Shown: positions 7,501-16,320 of the stretch, in pieces
Numbering within the stretch: position 1 is the stretch's first letter
Layout: every line of letters begins with the position of its first letter
From: Vibrio campbellii CAIM 519 = NBRC 15631 = ATCC 25920
Lineage (GTDB): Bacteria > Pseudomonadota > Gammaproteobacteria > Enterobacterales > Vibrionaceae
Direction of reading: 5' to 3'
NCBI RefSeq assembly: GCF_002163755.1
Contig: NZ_CP015863.1
Location: forward strand, 682,001-746,000
DNA length: 64,000 bases
The notes under the pieces: model-generated
Database searches by the model: none
What the model saw: only the letters and a program-made list of their open reading frames with translations
Told to the model about the DNA's origin: nothing
Made by a program: the position numbers and the translations under genes

Positions 7501-8715
7501 ATGAAACTGCCGATTTATCTTGATTATTCCGCTACATGTCCAGTAGATCCACGTGTTGCTGAAAAAATGGTTCAGTACATGACAATGGATGGCACATTTG
7601 GCAACCCAGCTTCGCGTTCGCACCGTTACGGCTGGCAGGCAGAAGAAGCTGTAGATACTGCTCGTGAGCAAATTGCTGACCTTATAAATGCAGATCCTCG
7701 CGAAATCGTATTTACATCTGGTGCGACAGAGTCTGACAACCTTGCTATTAAAGGTGCAGCACATTTTTACTCTAAAAAGGGTAAACACGTAATCACTTGT
7801 AAAACAGAGCACAAAGCGGTACTTGACCCATGTCGTCAACTAGAACGCGAAGGCTTTGAAGTGACTTACCTGGAGCCAGAATCAAACGGTCTTGTTGATC
7901 TAAACAAACTTCAAGCAGCAATGCGTGAAGACACTGTTCTAGTTTCAATCATGCACGTAAATAATGAGATTGGTGTCATTCAAGACATCACAGCAATTGG
8001 CGATCTATGTCGCGAACGTAAGATTGTGTTCCATGTGGATGCTGCACAGTCCGCGGGTAAACTGCCAATCGATGTGCAAGAAATGAAAGTTGACCTAATT
8101 TCATTCTCTGCGCACAAAGCATATGGCCCTAAAGGTATTGGCGCACTTTACGTACGTCGTAAGCCTCGTATCCGTCTTGAAGCGCAAATGCACGGTGGCG
8201 GTCATGAGCGTGGCTTCCGCTCAGGTACACTTCCAACTCACCAAATCGTGGGTATGGGTGAAGCGTTCCGCGTAGCAAAAGAAGACATGCAAAAAGATTA
8301 CGATCACGCGCTAGCACTTCGTAACCGTCTTCTAGATGGCGTTAAAGATCTAGAAGCTGTAACGGTGAACGGTGACCTAGAGCAGCGTGTTCCGCACAAC
8401 TTAAACGTGAGCTTTGCATTCGTAGAAGGCGAATCTCTACTGATGTCACTGAAAGACCTAGCAGTATCTTCTGGTAGTGCTTGTACATCAGCGAGCCTAG
8501 AGCCATCTTACGTTCTTCGCGCTCTTGGTCTAGACGACGAATTAGCACACAGCTCAGTACGTTTCTCATTTGGTCGTTTCACGACTGAAGCAGAAATTGA
8601 TTACGCAATTGAACAAATCCGCGTTGCAGTGACTAAGCTACGCGACATGTCTCCTCTATGGGATATGTACAAGGAAGGGGTTGATCTGAGCACTGTTGAA
8701 TGGGCTCACCATTAA
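7501..8715 (+). CDS. iscS: Cysteine desulfurase IscS
   Basis: IscS is a PLP enzyme that takes sulfur from cysteine and passes it, as a persulfide, to IscU and to thiolation pathways for tRNA and cofactors. The 404-residue length matches E. coli. Lys206 in SFSAHKAYGPKG is the PLP lysine and Cys328 in SSGSACTSASLEPSYVL carries the persulfide; both are present. It ends with the conserved YKEGVDLSTVEWAHH tail that binds IscU. A GGAG ribosome-binding site precedes ATG 7501. Confidence 0.98.
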   Translation: MKLPIYLDYSATCPVDPRVAEKMVQYMTMDGTFGNPASRSHRYGWQAEEAVDTAREQIADLINADPREIVFTSGATESDNLAIKGAAHFYSKKGKHVITCKTEHKAVLDPCRQLEREGFEVTYLEPESNGLVDLNKLQAAMREDTVLVSIMHVNNEIGVIQDITAIGDLCRERKIVFHVDAAQSAGKLPIDVQEMKVDLISFSAHKAYGPKGIGALYVRRKPRIRLEAQMHGGGHERGFRSGTLPTHQIVGMGEAFRVAKEDMQKDYDHALALRNRLLDGVKDLEAVTVNGDLEQRVPHNLNVSFAFVEGESLLMSLKDLAVSSGSACTSASLEPSYVLRALGLDDELAHSSVRFSFGRFTTEAEIDYAIEQIRVAVTKLRDMSPLWDMYKEGVDLSTVEWAHH

Positions 8716-8752
8716 TCTCACGGACTGAATAGAGGATTCGAGGTAATTTATC

Positions 8753-9136
8753 ATGGCATACAGCGAAAAAGTAATTGATCACTATGAGAACCCACGTAAC
8801 GTTGGTTCGTTCGATAAAGAAGACCCATCAGTAGGCAGCGGCATGGTTGGCGCGCCAGCTTGTGGTGACGTAATGAAGCTTCAAATCAAAGTGACGCCAG
8901 AAGGCATCATTGAAGACGCGAAATTCAAAACATACGGTTGTGGTAGTGCAATCGCTTCAAGCTCACTGGTAACTGAGTGGGTAAAAGGCAAGTCTATCGA
9001 TGAAGCGGCATCTATCAAAAACTCTGAGATTGCAGAAGAGCTAGAGCTTCCACCAGTGAAAGTTCACTGCTCAATCCTAGCGGAAGATGCAATCAAAGCA
9101 GCAGTTGCTGACTACAAGAAAAAACACCAGGAATAA
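8753..9136 (+). CDS. iscU: Fe-S cluster assembly scaffold IscU
   Basis: IscU is the scaffold on which [2Fe-2S] and [4Fe-4S] clusters are built before transfer by HscA/HscB. The 127-residue protein has the three ligand cysteines Cys37 (APACGDVMKLQ), Cys63 (YGCGSAIASSS) and Cys106 (VKVHCSILAEDA). The HscA recognition motif LPPVK is at residues 99-103. It follows iscS by 37 bases. Confidence 0.98.
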   Translation: MAYSEKVIDHYENPRNVGSFDKEDPSVGSGMVGAPACGDVMKLQIKVTPEGIIEDAKFKTYGCGSAIASSSLVTEWVKGKSIDEAASIKNSEIAEELELPPVKVHCSILAEDAIKAAVADYKKKHQE

Positions 9137-9207
9137 TTATTCCGTATATAATGGGAGCTCTTAAACGCTCCCATTCCAAACGTAATTTAGACAGACTAAG
9201 GTGCAGT

Positions 9208-9531
9208 ATGGCCATCACAATGACAGAATCAGCGGCGAGTCGCGTAAAAGCATTCCTAGATAACCGAGGCAAAGGTATCGGTTTGCGTCTTGGAGTGAAG
9301 ACGACAGGCTGTTCAGGCATGGCTTACGTTCTTGAGTTTGTGGATGATCTAAACGAAGAAGACGAAGTTTTTGAACTGTCTGAAGTGAAAATCATCATTG
9401 ATAAGAAAAGCTTGGTATACCTAGACGGTACTGAGTTGGATTACGTTAAGGAAGGGTTGAATGAAGGTTTTGAATTCAACAACCCTAACGCAAAAAGTGA
9501 ATGTGGTTGTGGTGAAAGCTTCAACGTCTAA
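9208..9531 (+). CDS. iscA: Iron-sulfur cluster assembly protein IscA
   Basis: IscA is an A-type Fe-S carrier. The start at ATG 9208 gives 107 residues beginning MAITMTESAASRVKAFL, aligning with E. coli IscA; an upstream extension from 9151 has no family similarity. The three conserved cysteines, Cys35 (TGCSGMAYVLEF), Cys99 and Cys101 (ECGCGESF), are present. It is the fourth gene of the operon, 71 bases after iscU and 55 before hscB. Confidence 0.97.
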   Translation: MAITMTESAASRVKAFLDNRGKGIGLRLGVKTTGCSGMAYVLEFVDDLNEEDEVFELSEVKIIIDKKSLVYLDGTELDYVKEGLNEGFEFNNPNAKSECGCGESFNV

Positions 9532-9586
9532 TTGACTGTCCTTCTGGGCAAACGAGTCCAGAAGGCTTTACTAGGACCCGAACTTA

Positions 9587-10102
9587 ATGAATCACTTTGA
9601 ATTATTTGGGCTACCAAGTCAGTTTCAGCTGGATGGTAGCCTTCTTTCTTCTCAGTTCCGAGAACTACAAAAACGCTTCCACCCTGACAATTTTGCGACT
9701 GCCTCTGAGCGCGACCGCTTGATGGCCGTCCAAAAAGCAGCGCAAATCAACGATGCGTATCAAGTACTTAAGCATCCTATCTCTCGCGCTGAATACATTC
9801 TGGCAGAAAACGGCACAGAAATTCGTGGTGAGCAACAAACCATGCAAGACCCGATGTTCTTAATGGAGCAAATGGAATTGCGTGAAGAACTGGAAGACAT
9901 TGCTGACAGCTCTGATCCTGAATCAGCGCTTTTTGACTTCGATTCTAAGGTCAGCAAAATGTACAAACAGCATTTGGCGAGTGTAGAACAAGAACTTGAT
10001 CAAGGTCTTTGGGCGGAAGCTGCAGACCGAGTTCGTAAACTCAAATTCATTGCCAAGCTAAAGAACGAAATTGAACTGGTTGAAGATAAACTCCTCGGCT
10101 AG
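9587..10102 (+). CDS. hscB: Fe-S protein co-chaperone HscB
   Basis: HscB is the J-domain partner of HscA and delivers IscU to it. The 171-residue protein has an N-terminal J domain (about 1-75) with the essential HPD motif at residues 32-34, and a C-terminal three-helix IscU-binding domain ending KLKNEIELVEDKLLG. ATG 9587 follows a spacer containing AGGACC. It is 21 bases from hscA. Confidence 0.96.
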   Translation: MNHFELFGLPSQFQLDGSLLSSQFRELQKRFHPDNFATASERDRLMAVQKAAQINDAYQVLKHPISRAEYILAENGTEIRGEQQTMQDPMFLMEQMELREELEDIADSSDPESALFDFDSKVSKMYKQHLASVEQELDQGLWAEAADRVRKLKFIAKLKNEIELVEDKLLG

Positions 10103-10123
10103 TTAGCGCGACAAGGACCCATC

Positions 10124-11977
10124 ATGGCACTACTTCAAATCGCAGAACCGGGCCAAAGCTCGGCACCTCATGAGCACAAGTTAGCAGCGGGTATCGACTT
10201 AGGTACCACCAACTCTTTGGTTGCATCTGTTCGCAGCGGCGACGCAAAAACACTGACAGATGACCAAGGTCGTAGCATTTTGCCGTCTGTGGTGAACTAC
10301 GCACAAGATACGACGTTAGTTGGTTACGAGGCCAAAGCTAAAGCAGAGCAAGAACCAGAAAACACCGTTATTTCGGTAAAACGTCTAATTGGTCGTTCAT
10401 TAAAAGACATTCAAGCTCGCTACCCATCTTTGCCTTACCAATTTAAAGAAAGCGACAACGGTCTGCCTATTCTGCAAACTGCGCAAGGTGACAAGAACCC
10501 GATTGAAGTGTCTGCTGACATTCTCAAATCACTAGGCAAACGTGCAGAAGAGACTCTAGGTGGCGAGTTAGCTGGTGTGGTTATTACTGTTCCTGCTTAC
10601 TTTGATGATGCTCAACGTGCTGGTACAAAAGATGCGGCGAAATTGGCGGGTCTTCATGTATTGCGTCTGCTTAACGAGCCGACAGCTGCAGCAATCGCTT
10701 ACGGTCTAGACTCTGGTCAAGAGGGCGTGATTGCGGTTTACGATCTAGGTGGTGGAACATTCGATATCTCTATCCTACGTTTGTCGAAAGGTGTATTTGA
10801 AGTATTAGCAACAGGCGGTGACTCTGCGCTAGGCGGTGATGATTTTGACCACCTATTGGCGGATTACCTCATGGAGCAGGCTGGTCTAGAAGCGCCGCTT
10901 TCTGCTGAGAAAAACCGTGCACTACTGAACATTGCAACGGCAACTAAGATTGCTTTTTCTGAGCAAGACTGCGTTGATGTTGATGTATTTGGCTGGAAAG
11001 GTGCAGTGACTCGCGAACAGTTCGAAGAGCTGATTCGTCCGCTAGTGAAGAAAACCCTAATGTCTTGCCGTCGTGCGCTGAAAGATGCGGATGTGGATGC
11101 GGAAGATGTACTTGAAGCGGTCATGGTTGGCGGTTCAACTCGCACATTGCTTGTTCGTGAAATGGTCGGTGAATTCTTCGGTCGTACACCACTGACAAGC
11201 ATTAACCCAGATGAAGTTGTTGCAATCGGCGCAGGTATTCAAGCAGATATCTTGGCGGGCAATAAGCCTGACTCGGAAATGTTGCTTCTGGACGTTATTC
11301 CTTTGTCCCTTGGTATTGAAACCATGGGTGGTTTGGTTGAGAAGATCATTCCACGTAACACCACCATCCCTGTGGCTCGTGCACAAGAATTTACGACGTT
11401 CAAAGATGGTCAAACAGCAATGAGCGTTCACACCGTACAAGGTGAGCGTGAAATGGTGGATGACTGCCGCTCATTGGCTCGTTTCTCATTGAAAGGTATT
11501 CCACCAATGGCGGCAGGTGCTGCGCACATTCGCGTGACGTACCAAGTGGACGCTGATGGTCTACTGTCTGTCACCGCGATGGAAAAGAGCACGGGTGTTC
11601 AAGCTGAAATCCAAGTGAAACCTTCTTACGGCCTAAGCGATGATGAAGTCGCAAACATGCTTCGTGACTCGATGACTTACGCGAAAGAAGATATGCAGGC
11701 TCGTGCGTTGGCTGAACAGCGTGTAGAAGCGGATCGTGTGATTGAAGGCTTGATTGCGGCGATGCAAGCTGATGGTGATGAACTACTATCAGACCAAGAG
11801 AAACAAGACCTAGTTAAAGTGATTGAAGCGCTGATTGAACTGCGCAACGGCGAAGATGCCGACGCCATCGAGCAAGGCATCAAAGACACCGACAAAGCAA
11901 GCCAAGATTTTGCGTCGCGCCGTATGGATAAATCGATTCGAGCTGCACTGTCAGGTCAGTCAGTTAATGATATATAA
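10124..11977 (+). CDS. hscA: Fe-S assembly Hsp70 chaperone HscA
   Basis: HscA is a specialised Hsp70 that releases Fe-S clusters from IscU to acceptor proteins in an ATP-dependent cycle. The 617-residue protein opens its nucleotide-binding domain with AAGIDLGTTNSLVASV (about residue 22). It carries the phosphate-2 loop VYDLGGGTFDISIL and a substrate-binding domain from about 390. Length and the internal isc position separate it from DnaK, which occurs separately at 59351. Confidence 0.97.
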   Translation: MALLQIAEPGQSSAPHEHKLAAGIDLGTTNSLVASVRSGDAKTLTDDQGRSILPSVVNYAQDTTLVGYEAKAKAEQEPENTVISVKRLIGRSLKDIQARYPSLPYQFKESDNGLPILQTAQGDKNPIEVSADILKSLGKRAEETLGGELAGVVITVPAYFDDAQRAGTKDAAKLAGLHVLRLLNEPTAAAIAYGLDSGQEGVIAVYDLGGGTFDISILRLSKGVFEVLATGGDSALGGDDFDHLLADYLMEQAGLEAPLSAEKNRALLNIATATKIAFSEQDCVDVDVFGWKGAVTREQFEELIRPLVKKTLMSCRRALKDADVDAEDVLEAVMVGGSTRTLLVREMVGEFFGRTPLTSINPDEVVAIGAGIQADILAGNKPDSEMLLLDVIPLSLGIETMGGLVEKIIPRNTTIPVARAQEFTTFKDGQTAMSVHTVQGEREMVDDCRSLARFSLKGIPPMAAGAAHIRVTYQVDADGLLSVTAMEKSTGVQAEIQVKPSYGLSDDEVANMLRDSMTYAKEDMQARALAEQRVEADRVIEGLIAAMQADGDELLSDQEKQDLVKVIEALIELRNGEDADAIEQGIKDTDKASQDFASRRMDKSIRAALSGQSVNDI

Positions 11978-11990
11978 GAGATAAGTAGTT

Positions 11991-12329
11991 ATGCCTAAGA
12001 TTATTGTACTACCACACGAAGATTTGTGCCCAGAGGGTGCAGTGTTGGAAGCAAACACTGGTGACACCGTTCTAGACGTTGCGCTAAAAAATGGCATTGG
12101 TATTGAACACGCATGTGAAAAGTCATGTGCATGTACGACTTGCCACGTGATCATTCGTGAAGGTTTTGATTCGCTAGAAGAGAGTGAAGAGCTAGAAGAT
12201 GACATGCTAGATAAAGCATGGGGTCTTGAGCCTGAATCTCGTCTTGGTTGCCAAGCAAAAGTAGCGGATGAAGATTTGGTTGTTGAGATTCCAAAATACA
12301 CGCTAAACCACGCGTCGGAAGATCACTAA
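11991..12329 (+). CDS. fdx: ISC-type [2Fe-2S] ferredoxin
   Basis: Fdx supplies electrons for cluster assembly in the ISC system. The 112-residue protein has four cluster ligands at Cys42, Cys48, Cys51 (CEKSCACTTC) and Cys87 (SRLGCQA), with the adrenodoxin-type fold pattern. It begins 13 bases after hscA. A small CCCC/GGGG hairpin (12338-12351) lies between it and iscX. Confidence 0.97.
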   Translation: MPKIIVLPHEDLCPEGAVLEANTGDTVLDVALKNGIGIEHACEKSCACTTCHVIIREGFDSLEESEELEDDMLDKAWGLEPESRLGCQAKVADEDLVVEIPKYTLNHASEDH

Positions 12330-12373
12330 TACTATCTCCCCAATATAGGGGCGAAGCAAAAGGAAGACGAGCA

Positions 12374-12568
12374 ATGAAATGGACAGATTCTCGCGATATC
12401 GCGATTGAGCTTTGTGACAAGTTTCCCGACTTAGATCCTAAAACCGTACGTTTTACCGATCTTCACCAATGGATCATGGAGTTGGATGAGTTTGACGATG
12501 AGCCAAACCATTGTAATGAAAAGATTCTAGAAGCGGTCATCTTATGTTGGATGGATGAAGCGGATTAA
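12374..12568 (+). CDS. iscX: Iron-sulfur assembly regulator IscX
   Basis: IscX is a small acidic protein that binds IscS and iron and modulates cluster assembly. The 64-residue protein begins MKWTDSRDIAIELCDKFPDL and ends ILEAVILCWMDEAD, both typical of the family. It is the last gene of the isc operon, and a strong terminator follows 53 bases later. Confidence 0.95.
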   Translation: MKWTDSRDIAIELCDKFPDLDPKTVRFTDLHQWIMELDEFDDEPNHCNEKILEAVILCWMDEAD

Positions 12569-12621
12569 TGCTCGATTCGGCGGTAAAACGCAGCAGAGTT
12601 AACAATTCTCACTAAAAAAAG

Positions 12622-12644
12622 CGGACCTTAAGGTCCGTTTTTTT
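12622..12644 (+). terminator. Terminator of the isc operon
   Basis: The palindrome CGGACCTTAAGGTCCG is followed by seven T and preceded by seven A. It is an intrinsic terminator, possibly active in both directions, between iscX and pepB. Confidence 0.93.
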
Positions 12645-12650
12645 ATCAAG

Positions 12651-12681
12651 TTGACATTTTTACCCTACATAATGCTAACAT
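12651..12681 (+). promoter_or_regulatory. Candidate sigma-70 promoter of pepB
   Basis: A perfect TTGACA -35 (12651-12656) is followed by an extended -10 TGCTAACAT (TAACAT at 12676-12681) with a 19-bp spacer. It comes immediately after the isc terminator, so pepB is probably expressed on its own. Confidence 0.5.
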
Positions 12682-12740
12682 CCGGTAGTTATTAAAAAAG
12701 AAGAGGCGTAGGCAACGCCGTTATAAGACAAGGAGAAACC

Positions 12741-14039
12741 ATGTCTACACAGATGTCTGTATTTCTAAGCCAAGAACCAGCGGCACCACATTGGGGCGAC
12801 AAAGCATTGCTTTCTTTCGCTGAGAATGGCACAACCATTCACCTAGGTGAAGGTCACGATCTTGGTGCGATTCAACGTGCAGCGCGTCAACTCGATGGCC
12901 AAGGAATTCGTTCAATTTTACTTGCTAGTGATAACTGGGATTTGGAGAGCATTTGGGCATTCCACCAAGGTTACCGCAACCCGAAAAAACACGGCACGCT
13001 AGAGTGGGTTGCGCTTTCTGAGCAAGACCAAGCAGAGCTGCATGCTCGTATCACTTCTACGGACTTTACTCGCGATATCATCAACAAAACAGCTGAAGAA
13101 GTGGCGCCACGTCAATTGGCAACCATGGCGGCTGAATTCATCAAATCAATCGCACCACAAGGCACAGTAACGGCTCGTATCGTTAAAGATAAAGATCTGC
13201 TTTCAGAAGGTTGGGAAGGCATTTATGCAGTGGGTCGCGGCTCTGAGCGCACATCAGCAATGCTGCAACTTGATTACAACCCAACAGGCGATGAAAACGC
13301 ACCAGTGTTTGCGTGTCTAGTGGGTAAAGGCATCACCTTTGATTCAGGCGGTTACAGCCTTAAGCCATCAAACTTCATGACAGCAATGAAAGCGGATATG
13401 GGCGGTTCAGGTACGATTACCGGCGGTCTTGGTCTTGCTATTCTTCGCGGCCTTAACAAGCGTGTAAAACTGATCCTTTGCTGTGCAGAAAACATGGTTT
13501 CGGGTCGTGCACTTAAGCTTGGCGACATCATCACTTACAAAAATGGTAAGACAGTAGAAATCATGAACACTGACGCAGAAGGTCGTTTGGTTCTTGCTGA
13601 TGGTCTTATCTACGCTAGTGAGCAAAACCCTGAGCTGATCATTGACTGTGCAACCCTTACGGGCGCAGCGAAGAATGCACTAGGTAATGACTACCATGCA
13701 CTGATGAGCTTTGATGATGAGCTTTCTCATCAAGCGCTAACGGCGGCAAACCAAGAGAAAGAAGGTCTATGGCCACTGCCTCTTGCTGATTTCCACCGTG
13801 GCATGCTGCCATCAAACTTTGCTGACCTATCTAACATAAGTTCTGGTGATTACTCGCCAGGCGCAAGTACAGCGGCAGCATTCTTGTCTTACTTTGTTGA
13901 AGATTACAAGAAAGGCTGGTTGCACTTTGACTGTGCAGGCACGTACCGTAAGTCAGCGTCTGATAAATGGGCTGCTGGCGCGACAGGCATGGGTGTCCGC
14001 ACACTTGCTCGTTTCCTGAACGAACAAGCCGCAAAATAA
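12741..14039 (+). CDS. pepB: Aminopeptidase B (M17 family)
   Basis: PepB is a cytosolic manganese-dependent leucyl-type aminopeptidase that removes N-terminal residues from peptides. The 432-residue protein has the M17 metal and active-site motifs VGKGITFDSGGYSLKP (about residues 194-209) and NTDAEGRLVLADGL (about 275-288). It follows iscX, as in E. coli, which favours PepB over PepA. ATG 12741 has AAGGAG upstream. Confidence 0.94.
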   Translation: MSTQMSVFLSQEPAAPHWGDKALLSFAENGTTIHLGEGHDLGAIQRAARQLDGQGIRSILLASDNWDLESIWAFHQGYRNPKKHGTLEWVALSEQDQAELHARITSTDFTRDIINKTAEEVAPRQLATMAAEFIKSIAPQGTVTARIVKDKDLLSEGWEGIYAVGRGSERTSAMLQLDYNPTGDENAPVFACLVGKGITFDSGGYSLKPSNFMTAMKADMGGSGTITGGLGLAILRGLNKRVKLILCCAENMVSGRALKLGDIITYKNGKTVEIMNTDAEGRLVLADGLIYASEQNPELIIDCATLTGAAKNALGNDYHALMSFDDELSHQALTAANQEKEGLWPLPLADFHRGMLPSNFADLSNISSGDYSPGASTAAAFLSYFVEDYKKGWLHFDCAGTYRKSASDKWAAGATGMGVRTLARFLNEQAAK

Positions 14040-14045
14040 CACTTT

Positions 14046-14076
14046 TACCAGTGCAGACCCCCTGTCTGTACTGGTA
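14046..14076 (+). other. Long hairpin without T-tract between pepB and ndk
   Basis: A 13-bp stem (TACCAGTGCAGAC paired with GTCTGTACTGGTA, one G-T pair) has loop CCCCCT. It starts six bases after the pepB stop. The bases after it are not T-rich, so it may be an mRNA-stabilising 3' structure or an inefficient terminator. Confidence 0.55.
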
Positions 14077-14139
14077 TAACTTAGAGAGACGCAAGTCACT
14101 CATATAAAACTATTATTACAAGTACAAAAAGGAAACCTT

Positions 14140-14565
14140 ATGGCTCTAGAAAGAACGTTTTCAATTGTTAAGCCTGACGCTGTAGAACGCAATCTGATTG
14201 GTGAAATCTACCACCGTATCGAAAAGGCGGGTCTGCGTATTGTTGCTGCAAAAATGGTTCATCTGACAGAAGAACAGGCGAGCGGTTTTTACGCAGAACA
14301 TGAAGGCAAACCTTTTTTCCCTGCACTGAAAGAGTTCATGACATCTGGCCCTATCATGGTTCAGGTTCTTGAAGGTGAAGATGCAATCGCTCGTTACCGT
14401 GAGCTAATGGGCAAAACAAACCCAGAAGAAGCGGCATGCGGTACAATCCGTGCTGATTACGCACTGAGCATGCGTCATAACTCTGTTCATGGTTCAGACA
14501 GTCCTGAATCAGCGGCTCGTGAAATCGAGTTTTTCTTCCCAGAGTCAGAGATTTGCCCTCGTTAA
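14140..14565 (+). CDS. ndk: Nucleoside diphosphate kinase
   Basis: Ndk balances nucleoside triphosphate pools by transferring the gamma phosphate through a phosphohistidine. The 141-residue protein begins ALERTFSIVKPDAVERN. It contains the active-site histidine in MRHNSVHGSDSPESA (near residue 118) and ends with FFFPESEICPR. AAGGAAA precedes ATG 14140. It sits between pepB and rlmN, and an intrinsic terminator follows. Confidence 0.97.
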   Translation: MALERTFSIVKPDAVERNLIGEIYHRIEKAGLRIVAAKMVHLTEEQASGFYAEHEGKPFFPALKEFMTSGPIMVQVLEGEDAIARYRELMGKTNPEEAACGTIRADYALSMRHNSVHGSDSPESAAREIEFFFPESEICPR

Positions 14566-14586
14566 TCTTGTACTAGTTTGATTACC

Positions 14587-14615
14587 AAGCCTCGGTTTTT
14601 TCCGGGGCTTTTTAT
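14587..14615 (+). terminator. Terminator of ndk
   Basis: A 9-bp stem AAGCCTCGG/CCGGGGCTT with a six-T loop is followed by TTTTATT, 22 bases after the ndk stop. Confidence 0.88.
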
Positions 14616-14775
14616 TATCCGTTATTCAGAAAGAGTGAAGAAGAATAATTGGCTAAAATTTAATCATTAAGATTTTAATGCCTTAGCGAAGTCAGGGTCT
14701 TACAGCCCTTGTTGTAGCTGCATAAAGGCTGTACAATTCGCGCCCTTATTCTTGTTTCAGTCATTGAGAGGCAAC

Positions 14776-15903
14776 ATGACCACTGAAAAAATCAATCTAC
14801 TCGACTTTGATCGCAAGGGCATGCGTCAATTTTTCGCGGATGAGCTAGGCGAAAAAGCGTTCCGTGCTGATCAGGTTATGAAGTGGATCTACCATTTCGG
14901 TGTTGATGACTTCGACAACATGACGAACATCAACAAGAAGCTACGTGAAAAACTGCAGCACAAGTGTGAAATCAAAGCACCTACCGTGGCAGAAGCTCAG
15001 CACTCTTCAGACGGCACAATCAAGTGGGCGATGAAGGTAGGTGACCAAGACGTAGAAACGGTTTACATCCCAGAAGATGACCGAGCAACCTTATGTGTGT
15101 CTTCTCAGGTAGGTTGCGCGTTGGAATGTAAGTTCTGTTCAACAGCACAACAGGGCTTCAACCGTAACCTAAAAGTATCTGAAATCATTGGTCAGGTATG
15201 GCGTGCGGCACGTGAAATCGGTTTGCAGAAAGAAACAGGCCGTCGTCCAATCACTAACGTAGTGATGATGGGCATGGGTGAGCCACTTCTTAACATGAAG
15301 AACCTAATCCCAGCACTAGAAATCATGCTTGATGACCTGGGTTTCGGTCTTTCTAAACGTCGTGTAACCGTATCAACTTCAGGTGTGGTTTCTGGTCTTG
15401 ATCAGATGACGGGCAAAATCGACGTCGCATTGGCGATTTCTCTACACGCGCCAAACGACGAACTACGTAGCCAAATCATGCCAATCAACGACCGTTGGGA
15501 TATCCAAGACTTCCTAGCGTCTGTTCGTCGTTACATTGCGTCTTCAAATGCGAACCGCGGTAAAGTAACCGTTGAGTACGTGCTGCTTGATCATGTGAAC
15601 GATGACATGGACCACGCACGTGAATTGGCTGAATTGATGAAAGATACCCCATGTAAGATCAACCTGATTCCGTTTAACCCGTACCCAGGTTCTCCTTACA
15701 AGAAGCCAAGTAACTCGCGCATTGACCGTTTCCAGAAAACGCTAATGCAATACGAGCACACAGTAACGGTTCGTAAAACGCGCGGTGATGATATCGATGC
15801 AGCATGTGGTCAGTTGGTTGGTGATGTTATTGACCGCACAAAACGTACCGCAGCTTTAAAAGCAGCACGTGGTGCAGAAACCATCGACGTAAAAGCGGTG
15901 TAA
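14776..15903 (+). CDS. rlmN: 23S rRNA/tRNA adenine-C2 methyltransferase RlmN
   Basis: RlmN is a radical-SAM enzyme that methylates C2 of A2503 in 23S rRNA and of A37 in some tRNAs. The start at ATG 14776 (GAGAGG upstream) gives 375 residues beginning MTTEKINLLDFDRKGM. The cluster motif CALECKFCSTAQQGF (CxxxCxxC) and the C-terminal methyl-carrying cysteine in DIDAACGQL are present. A start at 14752 would add eight residues without support. Confidence 0.96.
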   Translation: MTTEKINLLDFDRKGMRQFFADELGEKAFRADQVMKWIYHFGVDDFDNMTNINKKLREKLQHKCEIKAPTVAEAQHSSDGTIKWAMKVGDQDVETVYIPEDDRATLCVSSQVGCALECKFCSTAQQGFNRNLKVSEIIGQVWRAAREIGLQKETGRRPITNVVMMGMGEPLLNMKNLIPALEIMLDDLGFGLSKRRVTVSTSGVVSGLDQMTGKIDVALAISLHAPNDELRSQIMPINDRWDIQDFLASVRRYIASSNANRGKVTVEYVLLDHVNDDMDHARELAELMKDTPCKINLIPFNPYPGSPYKKPSNSRIDRFQKTLMQYEHTVTVRKTRGDDIDAACGQLVGDVIDRTKRTAALKAARGAETIDVKAV

Positions 15904-15919
15904 TTCGCAAAGAATAGAA

Positions 15920-15955
15920 AAATAGCCAGAGCCTTTTGCTCTGGCTATTTTGTTT
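15920..15955 (+). terminator. Terminator of rlmN
   Basis: A 13-bp perfect stem AAATAGCCAGAGC/GCTCTGGCTATTT with loop CTTTT is followed by TGTTT. It begins 17 bases after the rlmN stop. Confidence 0.87.
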
Positions 15956-16320
15956 CTCGAAGGTGGAATGTAATCTGACACTGACAATCGTATCGGCGAT
16001 TATTTCGCGTTACTGTGTCAATTTTTGGACAAAAGCTTGAGCTATCTGTTAATTTGAGAGCAAAGAGTTTTTGTCTTCGTTAAACATTCGCTTATCATGG
16101 TAAGTGAGATAAAACTACGACACTGACTATTCTCAGTATTTTTCCAATACGCTTTGCTGAACCATTGCAAAACGAGCATTCTTACTCTGACTACTGAGAA
16201 TTTCTAAAAGATTATTTTGGTTAACGCGTTTAGGCTAGCTATCTTTAAGTAAGGCTTAATTAGAACAAAAACGAAAATAAATAACTGCGTTAGCCACCAA
16301 ACAGATTAAATACCGCCATT
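15956..16320 (+). other. rlmN-rodZ intergenic region
   Basis: No credible gene is seen here. The region is AT-rich. It contains a separated 10-bp inverted repeat, ATTCTCAGTA at 16129-16138 and TACTGAGAAT at 16192-16201, which could be a regulator site or chance. There is no pilF/pilW gene between rlmN and rodZ, where some gammaproteobacteria have one. The rodZ promoter presumably lies here. Confidence 0.5.

Noticed and set aside
15904..16320. Missing pilF/pilW gene between rlmN and rodZ
   Set aside because: E. coli also lacks a gene here and I recall pilF elsewhere in V. cholerae, so absence is not notable.
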